DNA of 34,566 nt from Poteriospumella lacustris (taxonomy: Eukaryota; Sar; Chrysophyceae; Chromulinales; Dinobryaceae). Position numbers and translations under genes: made by a program. The DNA is taken from NCBI GenBank assembly GCA_008000375.1, contig SMOI01000335.1, forward strand, positions 1 through 34,566. Direction: 5' to 3'. Below, one piece after another: positions 19,425 to 29,685 of the stretch; position 1 is the first letter of the stretch; the number at the start of each line of letters is the position of its first letter. Below the pieces are notes generated by a model. The model was not told the origin of the DNA, ran no database searches, and saw only the letters and a program-made list of their open reading frames with translations.

Positions 19425-19830
19425 GAGGGCCGCGCCGGCCGATCGGCGACGCGTCGAGGGCCCCGCGCCGCGCTGGAGCACGGCCGCAGAGCGCGCACGA
19501 CCAGCGCCCAGCAGTAGAGTCGTTCCCCACAGCCGTCCGCTCCTCGCTCGCCCCGGCGCTGGCCTCGGTCTGCTGCCCGCGGAGACCCGTGGCCCTGGCC
19601 CTGGCCCCGGTCCTGGCCCTGGCCCTGGCCCTGTAACGCACATCAACCGACAACACGACGTCATGACACACGCGTCGCACGCGACACACCCTTCGACGCC
19701 GAGCGTCACGTTCAGAAACGGCCGGTTCAGTTAGACGGGCCACACAAACGGCGACACACACGGTGGGGGGGGGGTTATATACTACAGAGAGAGAGGGAGG
19801 GGAGAGCGATGGGGGAGAGCGATAGGGGGC
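19425..19830. other. Convergent spacer (ATAT1 / ORC1-type gene) with simple repeats
   Basis: These 406 bases contain both 3' ends, a GGCCCT microsatellite (19591-19633), a run of nine G near 19765 and a GA-rich stretch (about 19785-19830). No coding signal is visible. Confidence 0.55.
19591..19633 (+). repeat. (GGCCCT)n hexanucleotide microsatellite, about 7 units
   Basis: Seven GGCCCT-type units with one GGCCCC and one GGTCCT variant, about 170 bases after the ATAT1 stop and so probably in its 3' UTR or the spacer. Confidence 0.85.
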
Positions 19831-22800
19831 TCAGAGGTGGAGCTGCAGGTCGCGCACGGCCTGCGCCTGCTTCTGCTGCTGGAAGCGCAGCAGGTACTTG
19901 CGCTCGAGCTCGGGCGCGAGCGTCTGCGACTTGAGCAGCGTCTCGACGGAGATCTGCATGACGAAGCGCTGCTGCGCGCCGGCGGCGCCGTGGCCGAAGG
20001 CGCCGACCTGGTGGCGCCGCACGGAGTCGCGGTGGACGGCGACGAAGGAGTAGGAGCAGATCTCCTGCAGGTAGTGCGCGATGCTGTCGAGCGACACCTC
20101 GTCGTCGATGCGCAGCTCGGCGAGGTAGTTGTGGTAGGCGTCGTGCGCCTCCTGCACGCTGAACGGCCGCGTGTCCACGCCGCGCAGCTCGAAGCCGGCG
20201 AGCAGCAGCCCGATGAGGATCGTGCGCTGGTACGGCGCGAGCGAGTCGAACTTGGCGAGGCGCGCGGCGTCGGCCTGGCCGAACATGGCCATGACGACGG
20301 GCACCGTCACGATGGCGGCCACGGGCAGCGCGGCGAGGTCTTTGCCGGCGCGCAGCTGCTGCTGCACGGCGCTGTCCACGGCCTGTTCGCAGCGCTCGAG
20401 CAGCTTGCGCGGGTCGGCGTTCTCGTTCTTGATCACTTTGGCCGCGAGGAACACGGCGGCGCGCTCGTCGAAGAGGCGGCCGGCGCGCGCGCGGAGGATG
20501 CCGAGCAGCCGGTCGCGGTCGTAGGCGGCGAAGACGATCTGCTTGAAGGCGCCGCGGCTGAGCGCGGGCCGCACGAGGCTCACGTCGTTGAGCAGGTGCG
20601 CGTTGCCCGTCGCGACGATGAGCAGCGACGACGCCGGCTGGTGCAGCGCCAGCGCCAGCAGGTCGCGCAGCGTCGCCGCGCGGAAGTCGGTGAGCTCGTC
20701 GACGAGCAGCACCGTCAGCGGCACGGCGCCGCGGCGCGCGCTCGACGCCGTCGACGCCGTGTGGCCCGAGACCGTCGAGGCCGCGTCGCGCAGCGTCGCG
20801 TCGTCGTCCGACACCGACACGGCCAGCGCCGGGCGCCGCAGTCGCTCGCTGACGAACGCGACGCGCTCGGCCTTCGTGACGCAGGCGGCGGGGAAGGCGA
20901 GGCCGGTCTGCTCGGCGACGCTGAAGAGCACGTCGGCCGTGTCCTCGATGCCGCCCATCGTCGACGCGAAGGCGACGCAGTGGTCCAGCTCCGCCGCGCG
21001 CAGCAGCGCCATGACGCGCCGCGCGGTGCTGTGCACCGTCAGCGTCTTGCCGGTGCCCGGCGCGCCCACCACGTGCACGACGCCGCCGCTGCCGGCCGCG
21101 AGGCACTTGCGCATCGCGTCGAAGATCGCCAGCGACTCCTCCTCGCGCTGCGGCACCGGGAACGCGGCGATGTCGCCGCCCGACTGCGCGATCAGCCGCC
21201 GCCGCGCCACGCGCACGTAGCGCTCCAGCGACCACGTCGCCTCGTCCTCCGCGACGGGCGCCGCGTCGCCGTCGCCGTCGCCGTCGCCGTCAGCGTCGCC
21301 GTCCGGCGCGAGCGCGTCGCTGGCGTCGGCGGCGGCGGCGGCGTCGTCGTCGGCGTCGTCGCAGAGCAGCGCCATTTCCTCGTCCAGCGACAGCTGCCGC
21401 TGCGGCGGCGCCGGCTCCGTGCGGCGGCGCTTGCGCTCGGCGGCGCTGTCGTCGTCGCTGTCGCCGCCCGCGTCGCCCTCGTCGACGCGTCGCTTTGCGC
21501 CGCGGTGGCTACGCCCCGACCGCTGCGGCTGCGGCTGTGGCGGTGGCGCGGTCAGCGAGGCGCGGCGCGACAGGCGGCCGGGCGCCTCGGCGGGCGGCGC
21601 GACGGGCGCCACGCCGCAGACGGCGCAGAGGACGCGGCGCAGCGCCTCGTCGTCGACGAAGTAGTCGTCGTCCTCGACCAGCGCCGGCTGGCCGAAGTGG
21701 CGGCCCGCGCGGAAGGTGACGTAGTCGGCCGAGAGCACGAAGCGCACGCCCGCCGCCTTGCGCATGAACTGGCGGTGCCAGCGGTGCAGGTCGCGCAGGT
21801 GCACGTACAGCCGCTCGGTGGGCGCGCCCTGCGCCAGCAGCGCGCGGAGGCCGGCGTCTCGCTGCTCGGGCCAGCGCTCGACGCTGAACTGCGGCGCGGC
21901 GGGCGGCGCGGCGGGCGGCGCGTCGAAGACGGCGGCCCAGTCGCTGGCCACGTCGAAGTTCACCGGCAGCGCCTCGTCGCGCTGCACCTGCGACGCGGGG
22001 CACAGCGACGCGTCGGCGTCGTCCGCGTCGAGGTCGAGCGCTTCGTCGTCGTCCCGCGCGGCGGGCGCCGGCGGCTGCGGCGCGGCGCGCGGCGGCTCCG
22101 CAGCGTCGTCGGCGTCGTCGTCGTCGTCGGCGAAGAGTTTGCGCGGCCGCTGGCGCTGCGCGGCGCCGCGCGGCGAGCGCGGCGCGCGCTTTGCGACGGT
22201 GGCGAGGCGCGGCGACAGCTGCGCGGCGGCGTCGTCGACGGCGAGGCGGCCCACGGCCTCGGCGGGGTCCTCCAGCCGCGCACGGGCCACACGGGCGACC
22301 GCGTCGCCATGCGCAGCGTCGGCTCGGGGCAGGCGAAGTCGGCGGCCGCCAGCGCGCGCAGGAAGTCGAAGAGCTCCTCCTTCTCCAGCGCCTCGTCGAA
22401 GTAGTCGCGGCGCGGCGCGCAGGCGCTGAGCGCGCGGCGGTCGACGTAGACGCCGCTGACGAGGCCGTCGGCCTGCAGCGCGGCCAGCGCCGGCGGCGTG
22501 AAGAGGAACGCGCTGCTCTTGAGCCACTTCTTCGCCCAGCCGAGCTCGCGCAGGCAGCCGAACACGACGCTGAAGCGCGTCGGCTTCTCGGCCAGCGCGC
22601 GGCGCAGCAGCTCGACGGTCGGCAGCTCGCTGAGCGACGCGGGCGACGTCTGCGACGCCGGCGACGAGGCGACGGACGCCGCCGCGGGCGACTCCGCCGC
22701 CGCCTTCGCCGCGCGCTGCCTCTGCTTCGACCCGCCGCCGCCGCCGCTGCTGACTGCGGCGCTGGCTGCGGCGCTGGAGCTGCCGGCGCTGGAGGGCGGC

Positions 22801-24001
22801 GCGGCCGAGCCGCCGCTCTGGAGGCCCATGCGCCGGATGGCGGCCTTCAGCGCGCGCGTCGTCGACGGCTGCGCCTCCGCCGCGGCCGCCGCAGTCGTCG
22901 GCTTCGGCTTCGGCTTCGTTCGCGGCGCCGCGGCGGCGACGGAAGCGGCGGCCTTCGGCGGCAGCGGCGGCTGCAGCGCGGCGATGCGCGCGCGCAGCGT
23001 CGCGTAGAGCGCCGCGGCGTCTTCGCCCTCGACGAAGTAGTCGACGCCGCGCGCGAAGAGCCGCGTCGCCTCGGCGCGCAGCGCGCGGCGCCGCATGTGC
23101 AGCGGGTCGACCTCCGCGGCGCGCTGCAGCATCGACGGCGCGCAGAGGCAGCTCGTCTGGTCGACGTACAGCGCCAGCCAGCGCAGCGACTTGAGCAGCG
23201 CCGCGACGGTGCCGTAGCGCGGCTGCGGCGTCGCCAGCTCGTCGCGCAGCAGCGCCCACGTGTCGCGCTCGAAGGCCGCGCGCGCGTCGACGGCGTCGGC
23301 GGCGTCGACCGACGCGTCGCTGCGGAAGTAGCCGCTGCGGTCGCTGGCGGCGGTGGCGGGGGCCGAGGCGGCGGAGGCGGCGACGGTGTCGGCGGAGGGC
23401 GGCGCGAGGTCGCGCGCGCGGAACTTCTGCTGGAACGTGGAGGGCTCTGCGTCGGCGGCGGCCGCAGCGGCGGGCGTCACACCGGCGGCTTTGGCGGTGG
23501 CGGCGGCGGGCCGCGCGGCGCTGTAGCGGCGCAGCTCTGCGTCGAGGTGCGCGTAGAGCTCGTCCTTGTCCAGCACCTCGTTGAACAGCGCCTTCGGCTC
23601 GCGCAGCGCGTAGGCGCGCTCGAGGTCGCGGCTGGCGTAGACGCACTTCTTCTCGCGGCGCAGCCACTGGCGGCGCTCGGCCTCGGCGACGACGGCGGGC
23701 GGCAGCAGGTAGCAGGCGTCGTGGCCGACGTACGCGAGCAGCCAGCCCAGGTCCTGCAGCACCAGTTTGATGTGCGAGAACTTGCGCACGTCGCTCGCGA
23801 GGCACAGCGCCAGCTCCTTCCACAGCGCGTGCGTCGCGTCGTCCGCGTCGTTCTCCGGCGACAGCAGCGGCGCCTGCGTCGCGGCGCCGCCCGCCGCCGC
23901 CTTCTTCGCCGTCGCCGGGGCGGCCGCCTTCTTCGGCGCCGCCTTCGCCGGAGCGGCGGCCTCGGCCACCGTCGCGTCGTCCTCGTCGTCGTCGACGTCC
24001 A

Positions 24002-24035
<34 letters not shown>

Positions 24036-24042
24036 TGTCTTT

Positions 24043-24076
<34 letters not shown>

Positions 24077-27000
24077 CTGTCGCCGTCGCCGTCGTCGGCT
24101 TCGGCGTCGTCTTCGCCGTCTTCTGCGAGGGCAGGAGGTAGGAGAAGAGGTGCGGCGGCACGCGCGCCTCGACGAAGGCGAAGAGCGCCGCCTTGTCCCA
24201 CATCTCGTCGAAGTAGTCGGCCTCGCGCCGGAACTGCGTCAGGAACTCGCGTTTCACGTAGCCGCGCTCCGACACGAGGCCGGCGGCCAGCGCCGCCTCG
24301 AAGACGCCCGGCGCGCAGACGAAGGTGGCGTCGTTGCCGAGGTAGAGCTTCGACCAGCCGAGCTCGCGCAGCAGCGGCAGCACGGCCGAGAAGGCGCGCT
24401 TCTCGCGCTGCAGCTCCTCGATCAGCTGCAGATAGACCATGCGCTCGTCGTCCTGCAGCCCGTCGCGCTCCGGCGTCGCGCGGAGACTGTCGAAGAGCAG
24501 CGACTCGTCGTCGTCGTCCGCGTCGCCCTCCGCGTCGCTGGCGGCGTCGCTGGCGGCGTCGTCGTCGTGGCGGCCGTCGTCGTGGCGGCCGTCGTCGTCG
24601 TCGGACAGCGGCGACACGGGGCTGCGCTTCGCCACGAGCACCTCGCGCAGCCGCCGCGGCTCGTCGGCGTCGACGAAGCCGTCGGCGGCGTCCTCCGGCA
24701 GCAAAACGTCGTCGGCGTCGTCGTCGTCGGCGTCGTCGGCGTCCGCGTCGAGGCCGAGCGCGCGCCGCCGCCGCCAGCGCGCGGCCGCCTCCGGCGTCAT
24801 GTGCTGCAGCAGCGTCGCCTCGTCGGGCACGAGGCGCTCCACCAGCGCGAGGATCTCGTCGCGGTCGTCGCGCTCGAAGAAGAAGTGCTCGCGGTGCACC
24901 AGCGCGCCCGCCGCCACCTGCTGCGCGAACCACGCGGGCGACACGTAGAGGTCGCGCGCGTTGGCGGCGGAGCGCGCCAGGTACTGCACCGGCGCGGCGC
25001 CGAAGAGCACGTCGGGCGCGAGGAGCACGGCGCTGTCGTTGACGTAGCGCACGCCCCAGCCGATGCGCTTCAGCACGGGCATCAGGTCGACGAGGCGCAC
25101 CGCGTAGCCCGCGCTGCCGCGCAGAATGGCGATGTCGAAGAAGGCGGAGACCTTTTGGTGCGTCGCCGTCGTGTCCATCGTCGCCGCGCTCGACGGCGTC
25201 GCCGGCGTCGCCGGCTGCGCGACGCGCTTCGCCTGCGCCACGCGCGGCGGTCGCTTGCGCTCGAGCGTCTCGAGGAGGTTCGACACGACGCGCGGCAGCA
25301 TCGCGGCGTCCTGCTGGTCCTCGCGCGGCGAGAGCGTGCCCGGGTACGCGCGCCCCGGCTGGAACTGGCGGAAGTAGCGCTGCCGGGAGCGCGCGTGCGC
25401 CAGCAGGTGGCGGTCGTCCTGGACGAGCTCGCGCGCCTTGTCGAGCAGCGCGTCGGCGTCGGTGAGGTCGAAGAAGAAGTCGTCGCCGCGCACGCGGTTG
25501 AGGTAGTGGCGCGCGTCGAGCTTCGCCGCGACGGCGACGCCGCGCTCCGTCAGCGCCTCGGTCATCTCCGGCGCGCAGTAGACGACGGCCTCGTCGCCGG
25601 GGCCGCCCACGCGGTAGTGGCCCCAGCCCAGCTTCACCAGGCAGCCGAGGATCTCGCCGTGGAAGCGCTGCGCCACGAAGCGCTTCAGCGCCTGCCAGTG
25701 GAACACGTCGCGGTCCGACACGACGACGCGCTCGTCGCGGATCGTCAGCGACGACACCGGCCGCCCCATCGGCGAGGCGCCGATCGGGCTGCGCTTCTCC
25801 TGCGCGGCGTCCGGCGAGCCGCTCGGCGTCGAGTGCGCCGTGGACACGGCGCTGCGGATCGTCTGCGTCGAGTAGGCGGCCGACAGCGCCACGAGGAAAT
25901 AGTCGCGCACCTCGCCGAGCGACGTGTAGTAGGCCGCGCCCGCCTGGAACTGCCGCAGGTTCTGCGGCGTGACGTGCATCGTCAGCGCCGTGGGCGGGAT
26001 GAACGCGTGGCGGCCGCGCGCGTCGACGCAGACGCGCCAGCCCAGCGACTGCAGCATGTGGCGCACGTCGTCCTGCAGGCGGTCGGCGCCCTCGTCGACG
26101 GGGAAGTTCACCATGCGCTTGCACAGCTCCTTCTTCAGCGCGGCGCGGCCGTCGGGGCCCGAGTAGTCCACGAAGCCCAGCTGCGTCACGGCCTCCACCG
26201 CCGCGAGGCTCGGCCGCGTCGCGTACACGAAGTCGACGTCGGCGCGCAGCAGCGCCACCACGTGCGCCAGGTCGAAGAAGTAGTCGCGGCCGAAGAGCGC
26301 GATCTGCGAGAAGAAGCGGTCGACAGTGCCCGGCGACGCGTTCAGCGGCGGCCGCGCGACGCCGCGCGTCCGGCCGTAGACCGCGTAGGGCGGCCGGTAC
26401 ACCGTCATCCAGTCCCACCACCGCGCCTCCTCGGCGCCCGCGTCGGCCGGCTCAGCTGCGTCGACTGCGTCGGCTGCGTCTTCGTCGCGGTCGATGACGC
26501 CGATCTTCCAGCCGAAGGCGACGAGCAGGTCGCGCAGCGCCAGCGCCAGCGGGTGGCCCGAGTCGCTGCAGGCGGCGTCGTCGTGTGCGAGCGCGTCGAG
26601 CGTCCTGCGCAGGTGCAGACACGTGCGGTTGTCCGCGCCGGAGAGCAGAAACGACTCGCAGGTCTCCACGTCGAGCACCAGGTCGCTCTTCTTCACTCTG
26701 CAGCAAGCGACAGGCGGCGGTGAGCACAGCGAAGCGCAGCGAAAGGGGCGGGGCGACGTACCTTAGCGCCTCGGCGACGCGACTAGCCACGTCCGGACGG
26801 CCGTCGAAGTAGCCGCTGAAATACAGCGATGGGTTCTCGAAGAGATGCCGCACGAGGCTGTCGTAGCTGAACTTGTGCCGCGTGGCCGGCTGGAGGAAGC
26901 TGACGCCCGTCCGCTCCTCCGTCGCCTGCCAGCCGTGGCGACGGAGAGAGACAGCCAGCTGGCCGGGGCTCTGTAGTGGATACGGGAAGCGCGCGATGAA

Positions 27001-27566
27001 CTGCATCAGCTCCACTTTGGACGCGAAGTGGGTCACGCCGCGCACCAGCTCGCGAGCGGGCGCGAACTCGAAGGCGTCGCCCTCTTCGGTGGCGCGCACC
27101 CTCCATCCCTTCGAAGATAGAATCTCCCAGAGCTCCCACCACGGCAGCAGTAAACATTCGTTCTCCACGAGGTGCGCTTCGAAGTCGTCCGTTTCGAAAT
27201 ATTCGATGTTCTGCGCAGGCGACGGTTAGCGGCGCTGGCGTCAGCGGAGGCAGCGCGACTCACCTTGATCATTGTTCGTGTGCTGCTGTGGACACCCGGT
27301 GGGGCGTATACTGGCAGTGTGTCACCCACGGGACCCGTCGCGTACAAGCATCTCCAGTTGTACGCTTTCTTCATGAAATCCCAAAAATGTTTCCGCAGCT
27401 GATGGCCGTCGTCACTACGGTCGATTCCAACGCATAAGAGAATCAACGGACACATCCCACTACGAATAAGTGCACAAACCTACCTTGTTCGTTGATTGTG
27501 CGATCCCAGTCGCTTCGTTCGATCTGGCACATCTTGTGAAGCGTATCCTTTCACAAGAATATCCAT
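19831..27566 (-). CDS. ORC1: ORC1/CDC6-type AAA+ ATPase with a long array of GW...DYF modules
   Basis: Exons are 27566-27484, 27414-27264, 27210-26762 and 26697-19831; the introns of 69, 53 and 64 nt are GT-AG and in phase. The product is about 2,516 residues. The C-terminal ~450 residues are an initiator AAA+ ATPase: Walker A GAPGTGKT (~21066), Walker B LLVDELTD (~20715), sensor 1 IVATGN, RPALSRGAFKQIVF, then a winged helix (SLAPYQRTILIGLLLAGFEL...EAHDAYHNYL). ORC1 loads MCM helicase at replication origins; CDC6 is the alternative. The ~2,000 residues before it carry about eleven copies of a ~90-150-residue module with W(x)nLxxLGWxxxYV...AP...G near the front and DYF...L at the end, separated by acidic or Ala-rich linkers. 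I see no BAH domain. One frameshift near 22290 separates module 11 from the ATPase. The start MDILVKGYASQDV lies in CAGCCATGG. Confidence 0.82.
24002..24106 (-). repeat. (GTCGCC)n-type hexanucleotide array inside the ORC1-type gene
   Basis: About 17 GCCGTC/GCTGTC units on the plus strand, read on the coding strand as alternating Thr-Ala with a single Lys. It forms the linker between two GW...DYF modules. A shorter relative at ~21265-21300 is read in a different frame as Asp-Gly. Confidence 0.85.
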
Positions 27567-27867
27567 GGCTGACGGTCTGCTTCCCGCGATGCAAAGAGAG
27601 GACGGGGTGAGGCTTCAAACAACAGTAGATGACAGTCCGATTCGTAACGTAAGCGAGTGCTCTTGTGTCTCGGGCTTGTCAGCGAAGCTTTCCAACGATC
27701 GCCAATTCATCGTCGGCGTCGCCAAATCAAATCCAAACGCCGCCGCCGCAGCGCCGCAGCCAGCGGCCGTGTCGCTGGCTGCGGCGACGGCTGCGGCAGT
27801 ACTCTCTGTGGCCGACACCAAGTGGATCCCGTCCGTCGGACGCAGCTTTTGAATTTGAAACTGTCGC

Positions 27868-28080
27868 ATTTGTCGTCCTATTTGTCCTCCCATTTGTCGT
27901 CCTATTTGTCGTCCTATTTGTCGTCCTATTTGTCCTCCCATTTGTCCTCACATTTGTCGTCCTATTTGTCGTCCTATTTGTCCTCACATTTGTCCTCACA
28001 TTTGTCGTCACGTTTGTCGTCCTATTTGTCGTCCTACTTGTCCTCGCATTTGTCGTCATCACATTTGTCGTCCGTTTGTC
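27868..28080. repeat. 12-bp minisatellite, about 18 copies
   Basis: Tandem ATTTGTCGTCCT units with variants ATTTGTCCTCCC and ATTTGTCCTCAC. The array begins about 300 bp upstream of the ORC1-type start and ends about 150 bp from the PX gene stop. The unit has no stop in some frames, but there is no start or homology to suggest coding. Confidence 0.9.
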
Positions 28081-28233
28081 ACCATGATTCGTTCGTCACC
28101 TTTTCGTTTGTCGCTGGTCATTAATACTACTGTTGCTTTCCACGACCATCTACTGTAACTGCTGTAACTACAAAACAAAGGCGGCACAGACCTTTCACCT
28201 CATAAACATGGGGCGAACGAGCGTCGCACGGCG

Positions 28234-29256
28234 CTACATATTCTTTTTGTGGGCCGCTGCTGCAGACGCTCGTCGAACATCGCCGGGCGCTGCGGTCGTG
28301 GTCTGGTTGGCCTTCGTGGCCACGTGTCGTTCGTATCGTATCCTCAACAGCAAAACGAGCAAGAAGAGAGCCAGCAAAGTCAAAATGATCTGCGACGAGG
28401 CCGCGTTGGAGATGTCGACGACGCCCAGCAGCACGACGATGACGTACGTCAGCGCTGACACTTTCGCGGCGAAAAACAGGTACACTTTGGGGTTCTGGCG
28501 GATCATGTCGTCAACAGAGACGCCGGAGCTGCGGTGGGAGGCGGGCGAGGCGTGTTTGAGGTGTGCCTCCGACTCGTTCTCCTTCGAAATCAAATACTGC
28601 GACACCGCCTGCAGACTCTTGCGCACGCGCATTTCATCAGGCAAGCCAGACGACGTGCTCAGCTGGTCCTTCTTCGCGGCTAGCGCGTTAACATGCGACG
28701 GCAAAGGCTCGTTGTGCGAAGAACTGGCCACAGTGGAGGCCATTGACAGGTCCGTTTCGGACTGCACAGAGGCCGTCGACACTGCGCTGGCCGTGCGGCT
28801 TTGATGCAAATTGATTTGCTTCGTTCGGTTCTTCGCGATGTTGTAGTCCAGCTCGAGGAAGCTGTGGAGCTCCTCGCGGACATTCTCGGCCCGCTGCATG
28901 TGATGGAGCAGCTCCTCGAATCCGCGCAGCCGCCGCTCTTTCGTGAACTGAGCGGAGTTGTTGAAGATACTCTTGTTGGGGAACTTGTAGTCCGCGGGGA
29001 TGAAGTCCTTCACCGCCAGATATGTGTTCTTGAACTCTGAGTACCGCTTCTCGACCTCGTAGACGATCTTCCCATCCTCGTCGCTGAACGATGGGCAGGT
29101 CACGAGCACGGGTCAGGCCCACACCAATCAAACAAGCAATTCGTAGCAGCCATACCTGTTGTACATGACACGAATCACATAGGTCGTCAAGATTTCGCCC
29201 GAGGGCGACGTCAAGTCCTTGAAGTTCGTCAAAGATATGCCCAGTCGGTACACCAT
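28234..29256 (-). CDS. PX-domain protein with C-terminal membrane segments, two exons
   Basis: Exon 1 is 29256-29156 and exon 2 is 29083-28234, giving 316 residues. The 72-nt intron (29155-29084) has donor AACAG|GTATGG and acceptor GTTCAG|CGA and splits a Ser codon. A TGA two codons before ATG 29256 fixes the start. Residues 1-~107 are a PX domain: TTYVIRVMYNS, the phosphoinositide-contact motif KRYSEF, the proline loop around FIPADYKFPNK, and FTKERRLRGFEELLHHMQ...FLELD. A Ser-rich linker follows. Residues ~240-285 contain two hydrophobic segments (VYLFFAAKVSALTYVIVVLL; IILTLLALFLLVLLL) that should form a membrane hairpin, then a basic tail. PX domains bind PI3P and related lipids, so an endomembrane tether or trafficking protein is inferred. 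It is not a canonical sorting nexin because no BAR domain is seen. Confidence 0.82.
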
Positions 29257-29685
29257 TTTTCAGCGCGCAAATTCGCAGTTCACCAGGCCGGCAGTCCTCA
29301 CCAAGCAACCAGTCTATCTTGGGTATCCGTGGAGGAATTTCTTTTGGTGCCCAGTCGCTGGGCGTGTTCGACAGGTCGCTAACGAGTCGCTGTCGATCGC
29401 CGATCGCTGCGCCGCCGCTGCCGTCGTCGTCGTCGTCGTCGTCGACATCGTCAATGTTGCGGGTTTACGTGTTGTTCGAACAACTATTGCGGCGTCCCGA
29501 GATATGTCTCTCCCGCAGGCAAACGTGTGTCGGTGACGCATCTTCCGCGGCGGCGGCGGCGAGCGGCGACGGCGGCGGAGATTCGTTTTTGCATCGGCGA
29601 CGACCGGCCGAATCCCAGCCCATTTCGCGACCCTGACGGGCTCTTTTCCGACGGGCGCGACCACTTCCAGAACAGGCGAAGCACG
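29257..29685. promoter_or_regulatory. Shared divergent promoter region (PX gene / SAICAR synthetase)
   Basis: These 429 bp lie between opposite start codons. They contain GTC- and GGC-triplet runs (29421-29448, 29550-29580) and an initiator-like CCATTTC at 29620-29626, 60 bases before the SAICAR synthetase ATG. Confidence 0.5.

Noticed and set aside
22280-22305. A 23-nt GT...AG intron restoring the ORC1 frame
   Set aside because: It fits the phase, but every other intron placed here is 53-83 nt; a one-base sequence error is simpler.
19837-22404. An 855-codon plus-strand open frame opposite the ORC1 ATPase domain
   Set aside because: The minus strand encodes Walker A, Walker B and sensor motifs in order; the plus frame is compositional.
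22191-26723. A 4.5-kb open frame on the plus strand opposite the ORC1-type gene
   Set aside because: It is the antisense shadow of a gene with almost only G/C third bases; its product is Arg/Val/Ala-rich with no family pattern, while the minus strand has repeated modules and an ATPase.
27868-28080. A possible CRISPR-like array because of the regular repeats
   Set aside because: The 12-bp units are directly adjacent with no unique spacers, and the host is a eukaryote; it is a minisatellite.
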